DNA from: Gemmatimonadota bacterium | Lineage (GTDB): Bacteria; Latescibacterota; UBA2968; GCA-2709665 | Direction of reading: 5' to 3' | Length of the DNA: 64,000 bases | Assembly: GCA_028874335.1 (NCBI GenBank) | Contig: JAPPJY010000089.1 | Location: 27,406-91,405 of the forward strand | In this document: piece by piece, positions 16,788 through 25,932 of the stretch | Layout of the letters: each line of letters begins with the position of its first letter | Numbering within the stretch: the stretch's first letter is position 1 | The notes under the pieces: model-generated | What the model saw: only the letters and a program-made list of their open reading frames with translations | The model's database searches: none | What the model was told of the DNA's origin: nothing | Position numbers and translations under genes: made by a program

Positions 16788-18023
16788 GTGCTGGAAACCG
16801 GTTTTGGCGCTCAGGACTTCACGCCCGAACAACCGTCTGACGGCTCATTCCGGGTGTACGATCCGATCTCGTTCCGCGCGCTGATCCTTCGGAAGGGGGA
16901 TACCAACGTCACCTTCCTGGCCGGTGACTGCTTCAGCATCGAAGAAGAACTCATGGCCCGCGTGAGGGAGAGGGTGAAGGACATCGCCTGGCTGAATCCC
17001 GGTCACATCCTCCCCTGCGCGTCCCACGTCGGCACTACGCCCATCCTCTTTCAATCCTATGTAAGCATTCCCTGCGAAGCGCTCAAGTTTTACGGCAGGG
17101 AGGACTATTTCGCGGACAATATGGCGGCCGCCATCCGTGCGGCCGCCGATGCGATGGCGCCGTCGCGGCTGGGCATTGGCGCCGGTTCCGCTCCCAACAT
17201 ACTTTATAACCGGCGTTCATACGACCGGGACGGCAAACTGGTCATGAGCAACTTCAAATTCCCCTACCCCCGTCCCGAACTCACCTACGCCGAAGTGGAC
17301 GACAACGTCTACGTCATCCGAATTGACGATACGGAGGGCAATCCGACCCACTGCGCAATCGTGTTCGGCTGCCACGCCCTTTGCAGCACGGACAAATACG
17401 GGCATATTTCCGCAGACTATCCGGGCGTCGTCCGCAAGGTGGTGGAATCAGCGGGAGTCAATGCGCTGTTTCTTCCCGGCAGTATCGGAAACGTGGTACC
17501 AGTGAGCCGCGCCGGTCGTACCTACAGGCGCGTGGGGAACAGCGTCGGAGGCGCGGCGCTCCATGCGCTGGAACAGGCGGGGATGAACGGTCCGGGCGAC
17601 CTGCGCGTCACGCAGAAAACCGTTCAGGTGCCTACGTTTGCGCACGAGGATCCCGATGCCGTCGAGGCCGAGCTTGCAGCAACGCCGAACCGGTCGGACG
17701 GGCACCAGCGATTTCAGGCCTACGGCAGCCGGCATTATGCAACCGGCAGGCGGTTTCTGGACTATACGATCACGCGGGTCTCCGTGTCCGGTTTCAATAT
17801 TGTGCATCTGCCGGGCGAAATCTTCGTCGAGACCGCGTCCGCAATCAGGTCGGCGGCGCGGGGCGCGCTCACGGTCGTCCTGTCGGGTCCAACCGCCGAC
17901 GTCGGTTACCTGAGCACCTCCCGGGCCCACCGGGAAGGGGGCATGGAACCCAGATATGCCGGGCTTGCGGTGGACGGCGAGAGACGGGTCCGTGCCGCCG
18001 CGTGCGAACTCGTGACCGATTGA
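16788..18023 (+). CDS. Neutral/alkaline ceramidase-like protein (N-terminal domain family)
   Basis: The 411-aa protein has the neutral ceramidase fold pattern. A His-containing loop (PCASHVGTTP) stands where the family has SHTHSGPG. It is followed by FGCHALCSTD, HISADYPG, and LFLPGSIGNVVP in place of the typical Q-G-x-x-G-N-x-x-P. Neutral ceramidases are zinc amidases, usually secreted and ~650-700 aa. This one is shorter, has no signal peptide, and lacks the second His of the first loop. It may therefore be a cytoplasmic amidase acting on another N-acyl substrate. The GTG start follows GGGGG by 6 nt. A DegT aminotransferase follows 153 nt downstream. Confidence 0.75.
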   Translation: MLETGFGAQDFTPEQPSDGSFRVYDPISFRALILRKGDTNVTFLAGDCFSIEEELMARVRERVKDIAWLNPGHILPCASHVGTTPILFQSYVSIPCEALKFYGREDYFADNMAAAIRAAADAMAPSRLGIGAGSAPNILYNRRSYDRDGKLVMSNFKFPYPRPELTYAEVDDNVYVIRIDDTEGNPTHCAIVFGCHALCSTDKYGHISADYPGVVRKVVESAGVNALFLPGSIGNVVPVSRAGRTYRRVGNSVGGAALHALEQAGMNGPGDLRVTQKTVQVPTFAHEDPDAVEAELAATPNRSDGHQRFQAYGSRHYATGRRFLDYTITRVSVSGFNIVHLPGEIFVETASAIRSAARGALTVVLSGPTADVGYLSTSRAHREGGMEPRYAGLAVDGERRVRAAACELVTD

Positions 18024-18176
18024 ATCTCCCCTGCGGGTGCGGCCGGTTCCCAGCTTCGTGCGCCTATTCCGTGTGTGCCCCCGTCGTTCCGGCGTCAGGC
18101 TTTTTTCTCATACGCAAATTCCAATTGACATGGCCGGAAATGCAGGGAAGATCCCGGTCCGCTCGTTGGAGAACCC

Positions 18177-19424
18177 ATGCCGAATGTGATTTCTGCAGAC
18201 CGGTTGGCGGTGAAGGGAGGCACGCCCGTACGCGATCGGCGCACGAATCCGTGGCCTTCCTGGCCCGTCAACACCGAGTCGGAGTGGAAACGGGAAATCG
18301 AGCCGGCGCTTCGGGAAGTCTACCTTGAAAAGACAGAAGGGCTTCCGGCAAGCAGGAGCAACCGGTTCGGTAACGCGTTCGCGGCCTATTGCGGCGCCCG
18401 ATTCGGCCTGATGATGCCGCACGGCACCGACGCGATTTCCGCATCCGTAGCGGGAGCGCTCGATCTCGACGGCCTCCGTGAAGGCGGGGAAATCATCATT
18501 CCGAACTATACCTTTATAGCTACTGCCAGCGCTGCCCTTTCGGTGCGCTGCAGGCTGGCGCTGGCGGATATCGATCCGGTGAGCTTTACGCTCGACCCGA
18601 ATGCGGTTCAGGCGGCCATAACCGATCGGACAGTTGGCATACTTCCCGTGCACATGGGGGGGCACCCCGCCGATATGGACGCCCTGAACGCCATCGCCGA
18701 GAAACATGGCCTGGTGGTCGTTGAAGATGCCGCTCAGGCCCACGGCGCCGAACATAACGGGCGGAAAGTCGGTCCGCTCGGCGATGTTGGCGCCTACAGC
18801 TTTCAGTCGAGCAAGAACCTGACGTCCGGCGAAGGGGGCTGTCTCGTCACCGACCATCCGCACATCTACGAACGGGCGTGCGCGTTCAGGGACGTTGGCA
18901 GGCGCCCCGGCGGCGAACGGTGGGAATACCCGCGGCACGGTTGGAACTACAGGACGTCCGAATACCTTGCGTGCCTCCTTCTGGTCAGGCTCAGAAGCCT
19001 TCAGCTTCAGACCGAGGTTCGAAGCAGGAACGCGTCCTATCTGACCGGGGAACTGCGAAGAATCGGCGGCGTCACCCCGCCCGCGACACGGCCCTGGGTC
19101 ACGCTGCACGGGTACCATCTCTACATGACGCGCTACGACCCGGAGCAATTCGGCGGTCGAAGCCGAGACGAATTCGTCACGGCCCTGACCGCGGAAGGCA
19201 TCGACTGCACCCCGGGTTACCGGCGACCGCTCACGGACGAGGGCGCCCTGAAGAGCGTCTCGCACAAATATCCCGAATACGTCCGCCGGCTGCCGTGTCC
19301 GAACGCGGAGTCCGTGTGCAGGCACAGCGTATGGTTCTATCAGTCCATGCTCCTGGGCGCCCGGGACGACCTGGACGACATTGTGGAGGCCGTGGACAAG
19401 ATCAAGCGTGCGTTTACCCGCTGA
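18177..19424 (+). CDS. DegT/DnrJ/EryC1/StrS-family PLP aminotransferase
   Basis: The 415-aa fold-type I PLP enzyme has the DegT layout: NRFGNAFAAYCGARFGLMMPHGTDA near the N-terminus, IIPNYTFIATASAAL, VVEDAAQAHGA, and the Schiff-base lysine in SFQSSKNLTSGEGG (Lys213). These enzymes usually aminate keto-sugars, sometimes other ketones. GGAG lies 5 nt before ATG 18177. There are no sugar-nucleotide genes beside it, but rmlA is 4 kb away on the other strand, so a nucleotide-sugar role is possible but unproven. It lies downstream of the ceramidase-like gene on the same strand. Confidence 0.88.
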   Translation: MPNVISADRLAVKGGTPVRDRRTNPWPSWPVNTESEWKREIEPALREVYLEKTEGLPASRSNRFGNAFAAYCGARFGLMMPHGTDAISASVAGALDLDGLREGGEIIIPNYTFIATASAALSVRCRLALADIDPVSFTLDPNAVQAAITDRTVGILPVHMGGHPADMDALNAIAEKHGLVVVEDAAQAHGAEHNGRKVGPLGDVGAYSFQSSKNLTSGEGGCLVTDHPHIYERACAFRDVGRRPGGERWEYPRHGWNYRTSEYLACLLLVRLRSLQLQTEVRSRNASYLTGELRRIGGVTPPATRPWVTLHGYHLYMTRYDPEQFGGRSRDEFVTALTAEGIDCTPGYRRPLTDEGALKSVSHKYPEYVRRLPCPNAESVCRHSVWFYQSMLLGARDDLDDIVEAVDKIKRAFTR

Positions 19425-19558
19425 CTCCCTGCGTTGCCGACGATCCTGTTGACTGCCGCGATCGTCGATTGCCCTTTCCGTTGACGTCATGCCGTCCGCA
19501 ACCCGCGGATGAACCCGGCAGGATACGCGCGTTCCTCGCTGCCGGCGGGCAATAAACC

Positions 19559-19586
19559 GGGGTCGCCCCTCGAGCGGGGCGACCCC
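19559..19586. terminator. Bidirectional terminator hairpin between degT and arsS genes
   Basis: A perfect 11-bp stem, GGGGTCGCCCC (19559-19569) with GGGGCGACCCC (19576-19586) and a 6-nt loop, lies between convergent genes. The minus-strand flank is mildly T-rich (GGTTTATT); the plus flank is not. Confidence 0.6.
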
Positions 19587-19623
19587 AACGTACCTCCTGA
19601 GACCGCAAGCGGGCTGTCGACCT

Positions 19624-20637
19624 TCAAGCCAGCTCACCGCCGCAGCTGCTTCCCGCTCCGGCAGTACAACCGTAACAATGGTCGGCGATTCGGATCCGTC
19701 TGTCGACCAACCACCCCGGCGGCACCTCCCACAGCTTTTTCGGCCGGCCTGACAGATGCATGTCCAGCATCTGATTGAAGTCGCAGTCGTAGATATTGCC
19801 TTCCCAGTCTACGCTCACGAGAAAACGACACATCAGGCGGTCGATTGTGTGCGCGTTGAACCGATCCCGCAACGTCTGCGTGTAGCCATCGTACTCCCCG
19901 CGACGCCGCAGATAGTCGTTAAACCGGCTGATCGGCATGTTTGTGATCGTAAAGAGCCGGTTGAACGAAATACCATAGCGCTCGCCGAGGACCCGTTTGT
20001 AATCGGCCTCGAGTTCAGCCTGGGGCGGCGGGAGCGACGCTCCGACCGGATTGTATACGAGGTGCAGCAACAGGCCCGAATCCGGCTTTCCGTATCCGAT
20101 TGCATTCAGGCGTTTGAGCGCCTCGATGCTGTCGAAGAATACGCCCTTTCCACGCTGCTGGTCGACGTTTTCCTCGAGATAACACGGCAATGAACAGACC
20201 AGTTCCACCTCGTGCTCGCCGTAGAAGTCAGGCAGGTCTTCCAGGCCCTGCTCAAATATCACGGTCAGGTTGCACCGTACCATCACGCTGCGGCCAAGCC
20301 GCCGGATCTGTTTCACCAGATACCTGAAGTCGGGGTTCACCTCAGGCGCGCCCCCGGTGATATCCACCAGGGGAATATCCGTGGCGGCGAGAAACGTCAA
20401 AATGGACTGCATCGTTTCCCGGGTCATCACCTCCGTCCGGTGGGGACCGGCATCGACGTGACAGTGCCTGCACGCCTGGTTGCACAGTTTCCCGACATTG
20501 ATCTGAAGCGTCTCCAAAGCCTCCCGCCGCAGAACGACACCCTCCCGCCGCAGACGCGCCCCGAACGACAACGGTTCGACGGGCGCTTCACCCTGAAATC
20601 GGGGCTGAATCGCGAGCAGTTCCGACGGCCCTCCCAT
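19624..20637 (-). CDS. arsS: Radical SAM protein, ArsS/arsenosugar-biosynthesis type (Cys form)
   Basis: The 337-aa protein has the radical SAM triad in CNQACRHCHVDAGP, which binds the 4Fe-4S cluster. The family C-terminus has CRFLVSVDWEGNIYDCDFNQ and HCYGCTAGAGSSCGG. This pattern matches the rSAM/selenocysteine family that includes ArsS, which attaches a 5'-deoxyadenosyl group to arsenic in arsenosugar synthesis. Here every key position is Cys and no in-frame TGA is used. AAGGAG lies 6 nt before ATG 20637. No arsM methyltransferase is nearby, so the arsenic role rests on family membership. A DUF547 gene lies 133 nt upstream. Confidence 0.85.
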   Translation of the reverse strand: MGGPSELLAIQPRFQGEAPVEPLSFGARLRREGVVLRREALETLQINVGKLCNQACRHCHVDAGPHRTEVMTRETMQSILTFLAATDIPLVDITGGAPEVNPDFRYLVKQIRRLGRSVMVRCNLTVIFEQGLEDLPDFYGEHEVELVCSLPCYLEENVDQQRGKGVFFDSIEALKRLNAIGYGKPDSGLLLHLVYNPVGASLPPPQAELEADYKRVLGERYGISFNRLFTITNMPISRFNDYLRRRGEYDGYTQTLRDRFNAHTIDRLMCRFLVSVDWEGNIYDCDFNQMLDMHLSGRPKKLWEVPPGWLVDRRIRIADHCYGCTAGAGSSCGGELA

Positions 20638-20770
20638 GGGCTTCTCCTTTGCGTAAACGACAGACGGGCGGATTTTCTTAATTCAGGCAGTGGTACCCGT
20701 CGGACGGCCCGTCACGGCGCAATTGCCGAAGACCCGGCTCCGAGCGCCGTTTTACGGGATTTTTGCCGGG

Positions 20771-21661
20771 TTAACGGACTGCATCCTTGTGCAGCGCCCG
20801 GTCGTTGAGCGTCCAATTGTACGGAAGGTATTTGATGGTGATCTGAGGATGTGAGCGAAGATATGCACGATCTTTCTCGTCGAGATGGATATTCAGATAG
20901 TCTGTTATGCGAACGTCATCGACCCGATATGCGCGCTTATACCAGTCGGTGAAATCACTCCCGAACCAATCTAGAATCTTCGAGAGTACAAGTCTCCCGG
21001 TTTTCCGGTCCACCCTGACGTGCTGCGGATTGCGGATAAACTCCCGAACGGCGGCATCCAACTGCGTCTCCAGCCGATCGGGAAGAAAGACTTCCGGTCG
21101 CAGCCTCGGGCAGGACGCCGCAGCGCAGTTCAGCGCGGCGTGGATACGGGGATCGCCGAACTCCTTGCGTATGATTTTGTGCTCGATGTCGTCAAGCGAT
21201 CTGGATTTGCCGCCGACGACGTGGAATACCTTGAAGAATCCCGGCTGCGGATGGATGTTCATCACGCTCGTCGCGGGATACGCATTGACCACCCCGGCGA
21301 TGACAAGCGCGTTGTAAGCGTTGATCCAATAGGCCAGCCTGTCTTCCCGCTCGGGAAACATGGCAGGGTGGCTCTCCGGGCTTGCTTCCCGCAGACGCGC
21401 CAGGATCATCCGGAGGTCGGCTGGCTCAGCCTTGATTCCTGCGTAATCGACCCAGCCTCGCGAGTCCACGAACCTGCCCAACATGCGGTTGAGAGGCCCG
21501 AAGTCGAACGGCGTCGGTTCGCTGCTCCTCGCCGGCGCCGACCAAAGCGCGACAAGCATGAGGAGCAGGATCGCGTATCCGTATGTCTTCCAGTACGGTT
21601 TCCGTGAGAAAACAGATTTCGTTTTCAGATTCATCGGTGGATCCCGCCTGAATGCATTCAA
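20771..21661 (-). CDS. DUF547 domain-containing exported protein
   Basis: The 296-aa protein has an N-terminal signal peptide (hydrophobic YAILLLMLVALWSAPARS). The DUF547 core follows, with YWINAYNALVIAGVV and the hallmark IHAALNCAAASCPRLRPEVF. The function of DUF547 is not established. From memory it often sits near ArsS-type radical SAM genes, which fits the gene 133 nt downstream, but I could not verify that here. The start overlaps the GH88 stop as ATGA; an in-frame ATG nine codons later is also possible. Confidence 0.85.
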   Translation of the reverse strand: MNAFRRDPPMNLKTKSVFSRKPYWKTYGYAILLLMLVALWSAPARSSEPTPFDFGPLNRMLGRFVDSRGWVDYAGIKAEPADLRMILARLREASPESHPAMFPEREDRLAYWINAYNALVIAGVVNAYPATSVMNIHPQPGFFKVFHVVGGKSRSLDDIEHKIIRKEFGDPRIHAALNCAAASCPRLRPEVFLPDRLETQLDAAVREFIRNPQHVRVDRKTGRLVLSKILDWFGSDFTDWYKRAYRVDDVRITDYLNIHLDEKDRAYLRSHPQITIKYLPYNWTLNDRALHKDAVR

Positions 21662-23022
21662 TCGAAGAATGTCAAATACGGCTTCCCTTCAATTTCACGC
21701 TTCAGCAGCACCGCCAGTTCCAGCGCGTGATAATCTCCCCACATCGAGGCTTCACCGTTTGGCACGTTCCGACCCTCCCGGCGCCGGTCCCAACCATTGG
21801 GCCGGTGATAAACCGAATGCAGGATCAGCCCCTCGTGGTTCGCATCGTCCGACAGGTACGGCGCGTCGAACAACGTTCGCGCGACCGTCAACGCCGCCTT
21901 CGTGTACGTCGCGCCCGCCACTTCGCCCAGGTACCTGCCCAGACGGTACAGTCCCTGTGCCACAATCGCGGCGGCCGAACTGTCCACGGGCTCGAATTCA
22001 TTGAACGGGTCCGCGTTTCTGCCCAGATAGTCTCCCATCTTCGTCAATCCCGGCGCCCCGGTATCCCAGTAAGGGATGCCATCCGCCGCGGACGCGCCGT
22101 CAACGTAGTAGTCCGCCGCGGCCGTTGCCGCCCGGGTCATAAATTCCGTAACGAGGCCGCGACCACCGCACCCCGAAAGGTCTTCATCATCGACGACCTC
22201 CAGGAATTCCAGCAATTCGGAAAATCCAGCGACGATCCATGCAAGGCCCCGCGTCCACGTGGAAAAGGGCGAGTATCCCTGCTGTGTGCCCGGACATCTG
22301 TAATTGCCGTCATCGACGTTGAAAATGGACTCGTGCGCCACCCGACCCCTGACGTCGTATGAATCACGGCCGTCGCCGTAATACACATTGAACCTGGCGG
22401 TTGTTTCCGCGTGTTCGATCATGCGATCGAGAAGCGAAATCGCCCGGTCGTTCTCTCCCATCAGGACGTGGCCCAATTCGTGCGCGAGTCCGAGGGACCT
22501 GCAGGTGCGGATCGTGTCGGAAAAAAGCGAATGGGCGCCGTTAAATGACGGAATATAGCCCTTTCCGTCCCGGATGGTCGTCCAGCGCGCCCCCTGCACC
22601 GCACCGGATGCTTTCAGGGCAAGCTCATAGAACCGCTGTTCCCAGGAATCGCCCGGGATGGCGCCTTCAAGCATCAGCCGCCTGAGGTTGCCGTACGTCG
22701 ATATGTTGTTGAATCCGTGGTCGTGCACGCCCGTGTGGGTCACGTGCGGCGCCATACGGTCTACGGTTCCCCGGCGACCGATTTCCAGAAACCGTTTATC
22801 TCCAAGGGCATCGAACAGCAGGATCGGGCACCCGTACTGGAATCCCTGCGTCCATTCCGTCCAGCCCCGGGTGGCGTACTTCCCGTCCACCGTATAGACC
22901 GGCGCGCCGCGGCAGGGATCCCACGTCTCGGATATGGACGTGACTTTGTCCCCCGCGAGTTCGAAACACCGATCGAGTCCGGAATTCAGGTCCCCCGGGC
23001 GAATGGAAGGATCAACGCGCAT
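21658..23022 (-). CDS. GH88-family unsaturated glucuronyl hydrolase-like protein
   Basis: The 454-aa (alpha/alpha)6-barrel-type protein has family marks. HDHGFNN carries the first catalytic Asp, SDTIRTCRSLGLA lies at the second Asp region, and STWTRGLAWIVAGFSELL, PVDSSAAAIVAQGLY and GEASMWGDYHALELAV follow. GH88 enzymes remove the unsaturated uronic acid left at the non-reducing end by polysaccharide lyases. There is no signal peptide, so it is probably cytoplasmic and acts on imported oligosaccharides. AGGA precedes ATG 23022. It is coupled to the DUF547 gene and lies in the same direction as a BNR-4 gene. Confidence 0.85.
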   Translation of the reverse strand: MRVDPSIRPGDLNSGLDRCFELAGDKVTSISETWDPCRGAPVYTVDGKYATRGWTEWTQGFQYGCPILLFDALGDKRFLEIGRRGTVDRMAPHVTHTGVHDHGFNNISTYGNLRRLMLEGAIPGDSWEQRFYELALKASGAVQGARWTTIRDGKGYIPSFNGAHSLFSDTIRTCRSLGLAHELGHVLMGENDRAISLLDRMIEHAETTARFNVYYGDGRDSYDVRGRVAHESIFNVDDGNYRCPGTQQGYSPFSTWTRGLAWIVAGFSELLEFLEVVDDEDLSGCGGRGLVTEFMTRAATAAADYYVDGASAADGIPYWDTGAPGLTKMGDYLGRNADPFNEFEPVDSSAAAIVAQGLYRLGRYLGEVAGATYTKAALTVARTLFDAPYLSDDANHEGLILHSVYHRPNGWDRRREGRNVPNGEASMWGDYHALELAVLLKREIEGKPYLTFFD

Positions 23023-23178
23023 TGCCTGTCCTGTTGTCGTCCGTCGACGCCCGTTCCTCTCTTTCGCGGCGCAATGCGTGCGTGCGCCGCGTGCCGTTAC
23101 CGATGCGTCGTCGCATTCGTTACGATACCCTTCGGCGCGGCGGTTTTCCGAACCAATATTCGGAGATCCCGTAGGGTG

Positions 23179-23562
23179 CTACTGTCTCGCATAGACGAAC
23201 ACCGTGCGATCCGTCGCGTAGAGCGTAAGTTCATCGTTGTCAATGGAGTACCCGAAGTCCAGCGCGTCCAGAAACAGGGCCCCCTGTTCGATTCGCCAAC
23301 TGCCGGTCGACGTGATCTGACTTCCGTCGAAGATTGTATTAATGAACGTGTAAACGCCGTTTTCTTCGAAAACCAGCGTATAGTTCACCGTCACCGGCTC
23401 GCCTCTTGCGTGGGTCAGTTTCCACGTTCCCAGAATCGCTTCCTCAGGCGACAATGGATCCCCGCCGCAGCCCGGGAGTGATGCAAGAAGGGCTGCCGTG
23501 CAGATCGCATTGATCATGCCGATGCGCGCATTAATTCGCGCGGTCCGATACCCTCGGATCAT
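23179..23562 (-). CDS. Small lipocalin-like lipoprotein, 127 aa
   Basis: It starts at ATG 23562, overlapping the rmlA stop as ATGA; ATG 23517 is an alternative. The hydrophobic N-terminus ends in SLPGC (Cys32), a lipobox with an unusual Pro at -2. The mature part has [16 protein letters not shown] and [12 protein letters not shown], the short beta-strand pattern of lipocalin-like envelope proteins. The function is unknown; ligand binding at the cell envelope is plausible. It is the third gene of the BNR-4-rmlA-lipoprotein chain. Confidence 0.75.
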   Translation of the reverse strand: MIRGYRTARINARIGMINAICTAALLASLPGCGGDPLSPEEAILGTWKLTHARGEPVTVNYTLVFEENGVYTFINTIFDGSQITSTGSWRIEQGALFLDALDFGYSIDNDELTLYATDRTVFVYARQ

Positions 23563-24431
23563 ATTCGTGACTCCAGAAGACGTTTCAGGTACCGGCAATA
23601 CGCATTCTCTTCCGAATAGTCCGCGATTTCCTCGAGCTGCCCCGCGCTGATGTATCCTTTTCGAAGCGCGATTTCTTCCAGGCACGCGATTTTCAACCCC
23701 TGCCGGTGTTCGATGATCCGCACGAAATTGCTTGCTTCCAGCAGGCTATCGTGGGTACCCGTGTCGAGGTACGCGATTCCCCTTCCCAGCAGCTGGACCC
23801 GCAATTCGCCCCGCGTGAGGTACTCGTTGTTCACGTCGGTGATTTCCAGTTCCCCCCGGTCCGAAGGCTTCAATCTCTTCGCGATATCAACCACCCCGCC
23901 GTCGTAGAAATAGAGACCGGTAACCGCGTAATTCGACCTGGGACGTTTCGGCTTTTCTTCGATGCCAACGACGTTCATATGGTCATCGAACTCAACCACG
24001 CCGTATCTCTCCGGGTCCTGGACGTAGTACGCGAAAACCAACCCGCCGGCGTCGTGTTCGCCCGCCTCCTCGAGCAATCCGGAAAGTCCGTGGCCGTAGA
24101 AGAAATTATCGCCGAATATAAGCGCGCATGGCTCGCCGCCGATGAAGTCCTCTCCGATGAGGAACGACTGCGCGACGCCTTCCGGGCGGGGCTGAATCGC
24201 GTAGTCGAACCGCAAACCCAGACGGCTGCCGTCACCCAACAGGTTCCTGTAGAGTTCGATATGTTCAGGCGACGAAATAATCAGGAATTCCCGGATGTTG
24301 GCCAGCATCAGAACCGAAAGCGGGTAATAGATCATCGGTTTGTCAAAGATCGGCAGGAGCTGCTTTGAAATCGACGTGGTGAGCGGATACAGCCGGGTAG
24401 CCAGCCCGCCTGAGAGTACGATTCCCTTCAT
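23559..24431 (-). CDS. rmlA: Glucose-1-phosphate thymidylyltransferase
   Basis: The 290-aa cytoplasmic enzyme makes dTDP-glucose from dTTP and glucose-1-phosphate, the first step to dTDP-rhamnose and other deoxysugars. Motifs are [44 protein letters not shown] and [21 protein letters not shown]. The family more often has GxGTRL; GLATRL is a mild variant. rmlB, rmlC and rmlD are absent here. It overlaps the BNR-4 gene before it (ATGA) and the lipoprotein after it (ATGA), so all three are probably cotranslated. Confidence 0.93.
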   Translation of the reverse strand: MKGIVLSGGLATRLYPLTTSISKQLLPIFDKPMIYYPLSVLMLANIREFLIISSPEHIELYRNLLGDGSRLGLRFDYAIQPRPEGVAQSFLIGEDFIGGEPCALIFGDNFFYGHGLSGLLEEAGEHDAGGLVFAYYVQDPERYGVVEFDDHMNVVGIEEKPKRPRSNYAVTGLYFYDGGVVDIAKRLKPSDRGELEITDVNNEYLTRGELRVQLLGRGIAYLDTGTHDSLLEASNFVRIIEHRQGLKIACLEEIALRKGYISAGQLEEIADYSEENAYCRYLKRLLESRI

Positions 24432-25822
24432 CGAAAGGCCCTTCCCGATCGATGACGACGTCCCGGGTCGCCTGCGGCTTCGGCTTTGTCGTTCTCCGCG
24501 AATGGGACGACCCTTTCGGGACTCTGTTGGTCCCCCGTCATCAGTACAGGAAGGCGGAACACGCGTTCTCCGCTCCTGTCGCAGAAATAGAGGCGGGAAT
24601 CGGAAGGTCGACGCGTATGACCATCGGCCCAGAAGGCATAGAAATCCGGATGTGCGTTTACCGGCCTTCGCACGTACGTATGGTTATATATGCTCCCCCG
24701 CGTTGCCATGCGGGTTTTCTCCCACGCGGCCCCCTCGTCAACGCTGGTCCACACGGCCACCTCCCCTCCCGTATTGTACGGCTGAGGTCCCGTCCCGGTG
24801 GGCGCGATGATCCGCCAGGCTCCGTCCGGTTCGATATGCAGCCCTCCCGCGTCGTAGTTATTATCGGACGGGAATGCCTCGCGTACATCCCAGGCGTAGC
24901 CCGTCCAACGGGCCGTGGTCCAGATGCGCGGATCGTTCCTGGGGCCGGTCTCCATCCCCCTGCTGGTCAGAATCAGGACGACAGGATTGCCATGAACGTC
25001 GAAATTCAAATCCTTGACGAACACCTGCAGGCCCTCACTCTCGTAGTCATGTACGATCGCGCCGTTGCGGGTGCGCGCCAGCGGGAGAACCATGTCCTCT
25101 CCCGCGGCATTCTTCCAGGTTTCGCCGAAATCGTCGGTCTGAAGATAGTACAGATTGGTCCTGGGCGGGCCTGGCGCTTTGACCGGATGATAGTTGAACG
25201 CGGTACCGACGCGTTTGCCGGATCGCCAGCTGACCTGGTAGTGACCGTGGCGGATTCTCGCCAGGATCCTGGGTGGAGACCAGTCCGTTCCGTCGGGACT
25301 GGTTTGAGCGTAGAGGAACCGGCCGCCGAGGTACCGGGTGTGCAGAAACAGAAATCCATGGTCCCGAACATACCAGGGTTGGGGATAGGAGAAATTCGTC
25401 TCCTGCAAACACTCGAATGCATCCACGGAATAGGGCTTGTCGCTCTTGAAGACATACGCCGGTCTGGCGGTTCCGTGCGCGCTTACGAAGACCCAGATGT
25501 ATCCCCGGTCGTCCAGCATCAGGACAGGGTTGTCGTGCGCGTCGGCCGTGCCCTTGTCCATCAGGATGGTCGGTCTCGGGACCGTCCCGGTGGCGTGATC
25601 GTAACATGAGACCATCGCCAGGATCCGGTTCCTGTCCCTGTACGTCCCTCCGTAACAGAAATACGTCTTGTGCGCCGTGTCGGAATAGTATGCCAGCGGG
25701 ACATGTTTGGCGGTGTAGGTCGCAAAACCGCCGCTGTAGTAGACGTATTTGTACTCGTCGTCAGCGGGCGTGTCCCACCACCAGATGCCCCGGTAACCGT
25801 CGTCGGTCTCGCATTTACCCAC
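24428..25822 (-). CDS. BNR-4 repeat protein (possible PL24/PL25-like polysaccharide enzyme)
   Basis: The 464-aa protein begins [18 protein letters not shown] and [19 protein letters not shown], the start of BNR_4 beta-propellers. Repeated Asp-box-like units follow ([31 protein letters not shown]). From family knowledge, BNR_4 propellers include ulvan lyases PL24/PL25. The adjacent GH88 supports uronic-acid polysaccharide breakdown, but activity is an inference. No signal peptide is seen from the GTG at 25822, which is odd for a lyase acting on polymers. It is first in the chain BNR-4-rmlA-lipoprotein. Confidence 0.78.
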   Translation of the reverse strand: MGKCETDDGYRGIWWWDTPADDEYKYVYYSGGFATYTAKHVPLAYYSDTAHKTYFCYGGTYRDRNRILAMVSCYDHATGTVPRPTILMDKGTADAHDNPVLMLDDRGYIWVFVSAHGTARPAYVFKSDKPYSVDAFECLQETNFSYPQPWYVRDHGFLFLHTRYLGGRFLYAQTSPDGTDWSPPRILARIRHGHYQVSWRSGKRVGTAFNYHPVKAPGPPRTNLYYLQTDDFGETWKNAAGEDMVLPLARTRNGAIVHDYESEGLQVFVKDLNFDVHGNPVVLILTSRGMETGPRNDPRIWTTARWTGYAWDVREAFPSDNNYDAGGLHIEPDGAWRIIAPTGTGPQPYNTGGEVAVWTSVDEGAAWEKTRMATRGSIYNHTYVRRPVNAHPDFYAFWADGHTRRPSDSRLYFCDRSGERVFRLPVLMTGDQQSPERVVPFAENDKAEAAGDPGRRHRSGRAFR

Positions 25823-25932
25823 AGATATTCCCGCGTAACAAATTACGTTCCAGTTGGTTTTGAATCTCTATTAACGTGTTGGTTCAACAACGCCGCGAAT
25901 CCCGACGCGTGGAGTGCAACTGCGGATCCGAA

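Noticed and set aside
18125..18153. TTGACA upstream of the DegT gene as a promoter
   Set aside because: The matching -10 position reads AAGATC, too poor to call.
20638..20770. Hairpin-like sequence between arsS and DUF547 as a terminator
   Set aside because: Stem pairing is weak and no T-run follows in the right direction.
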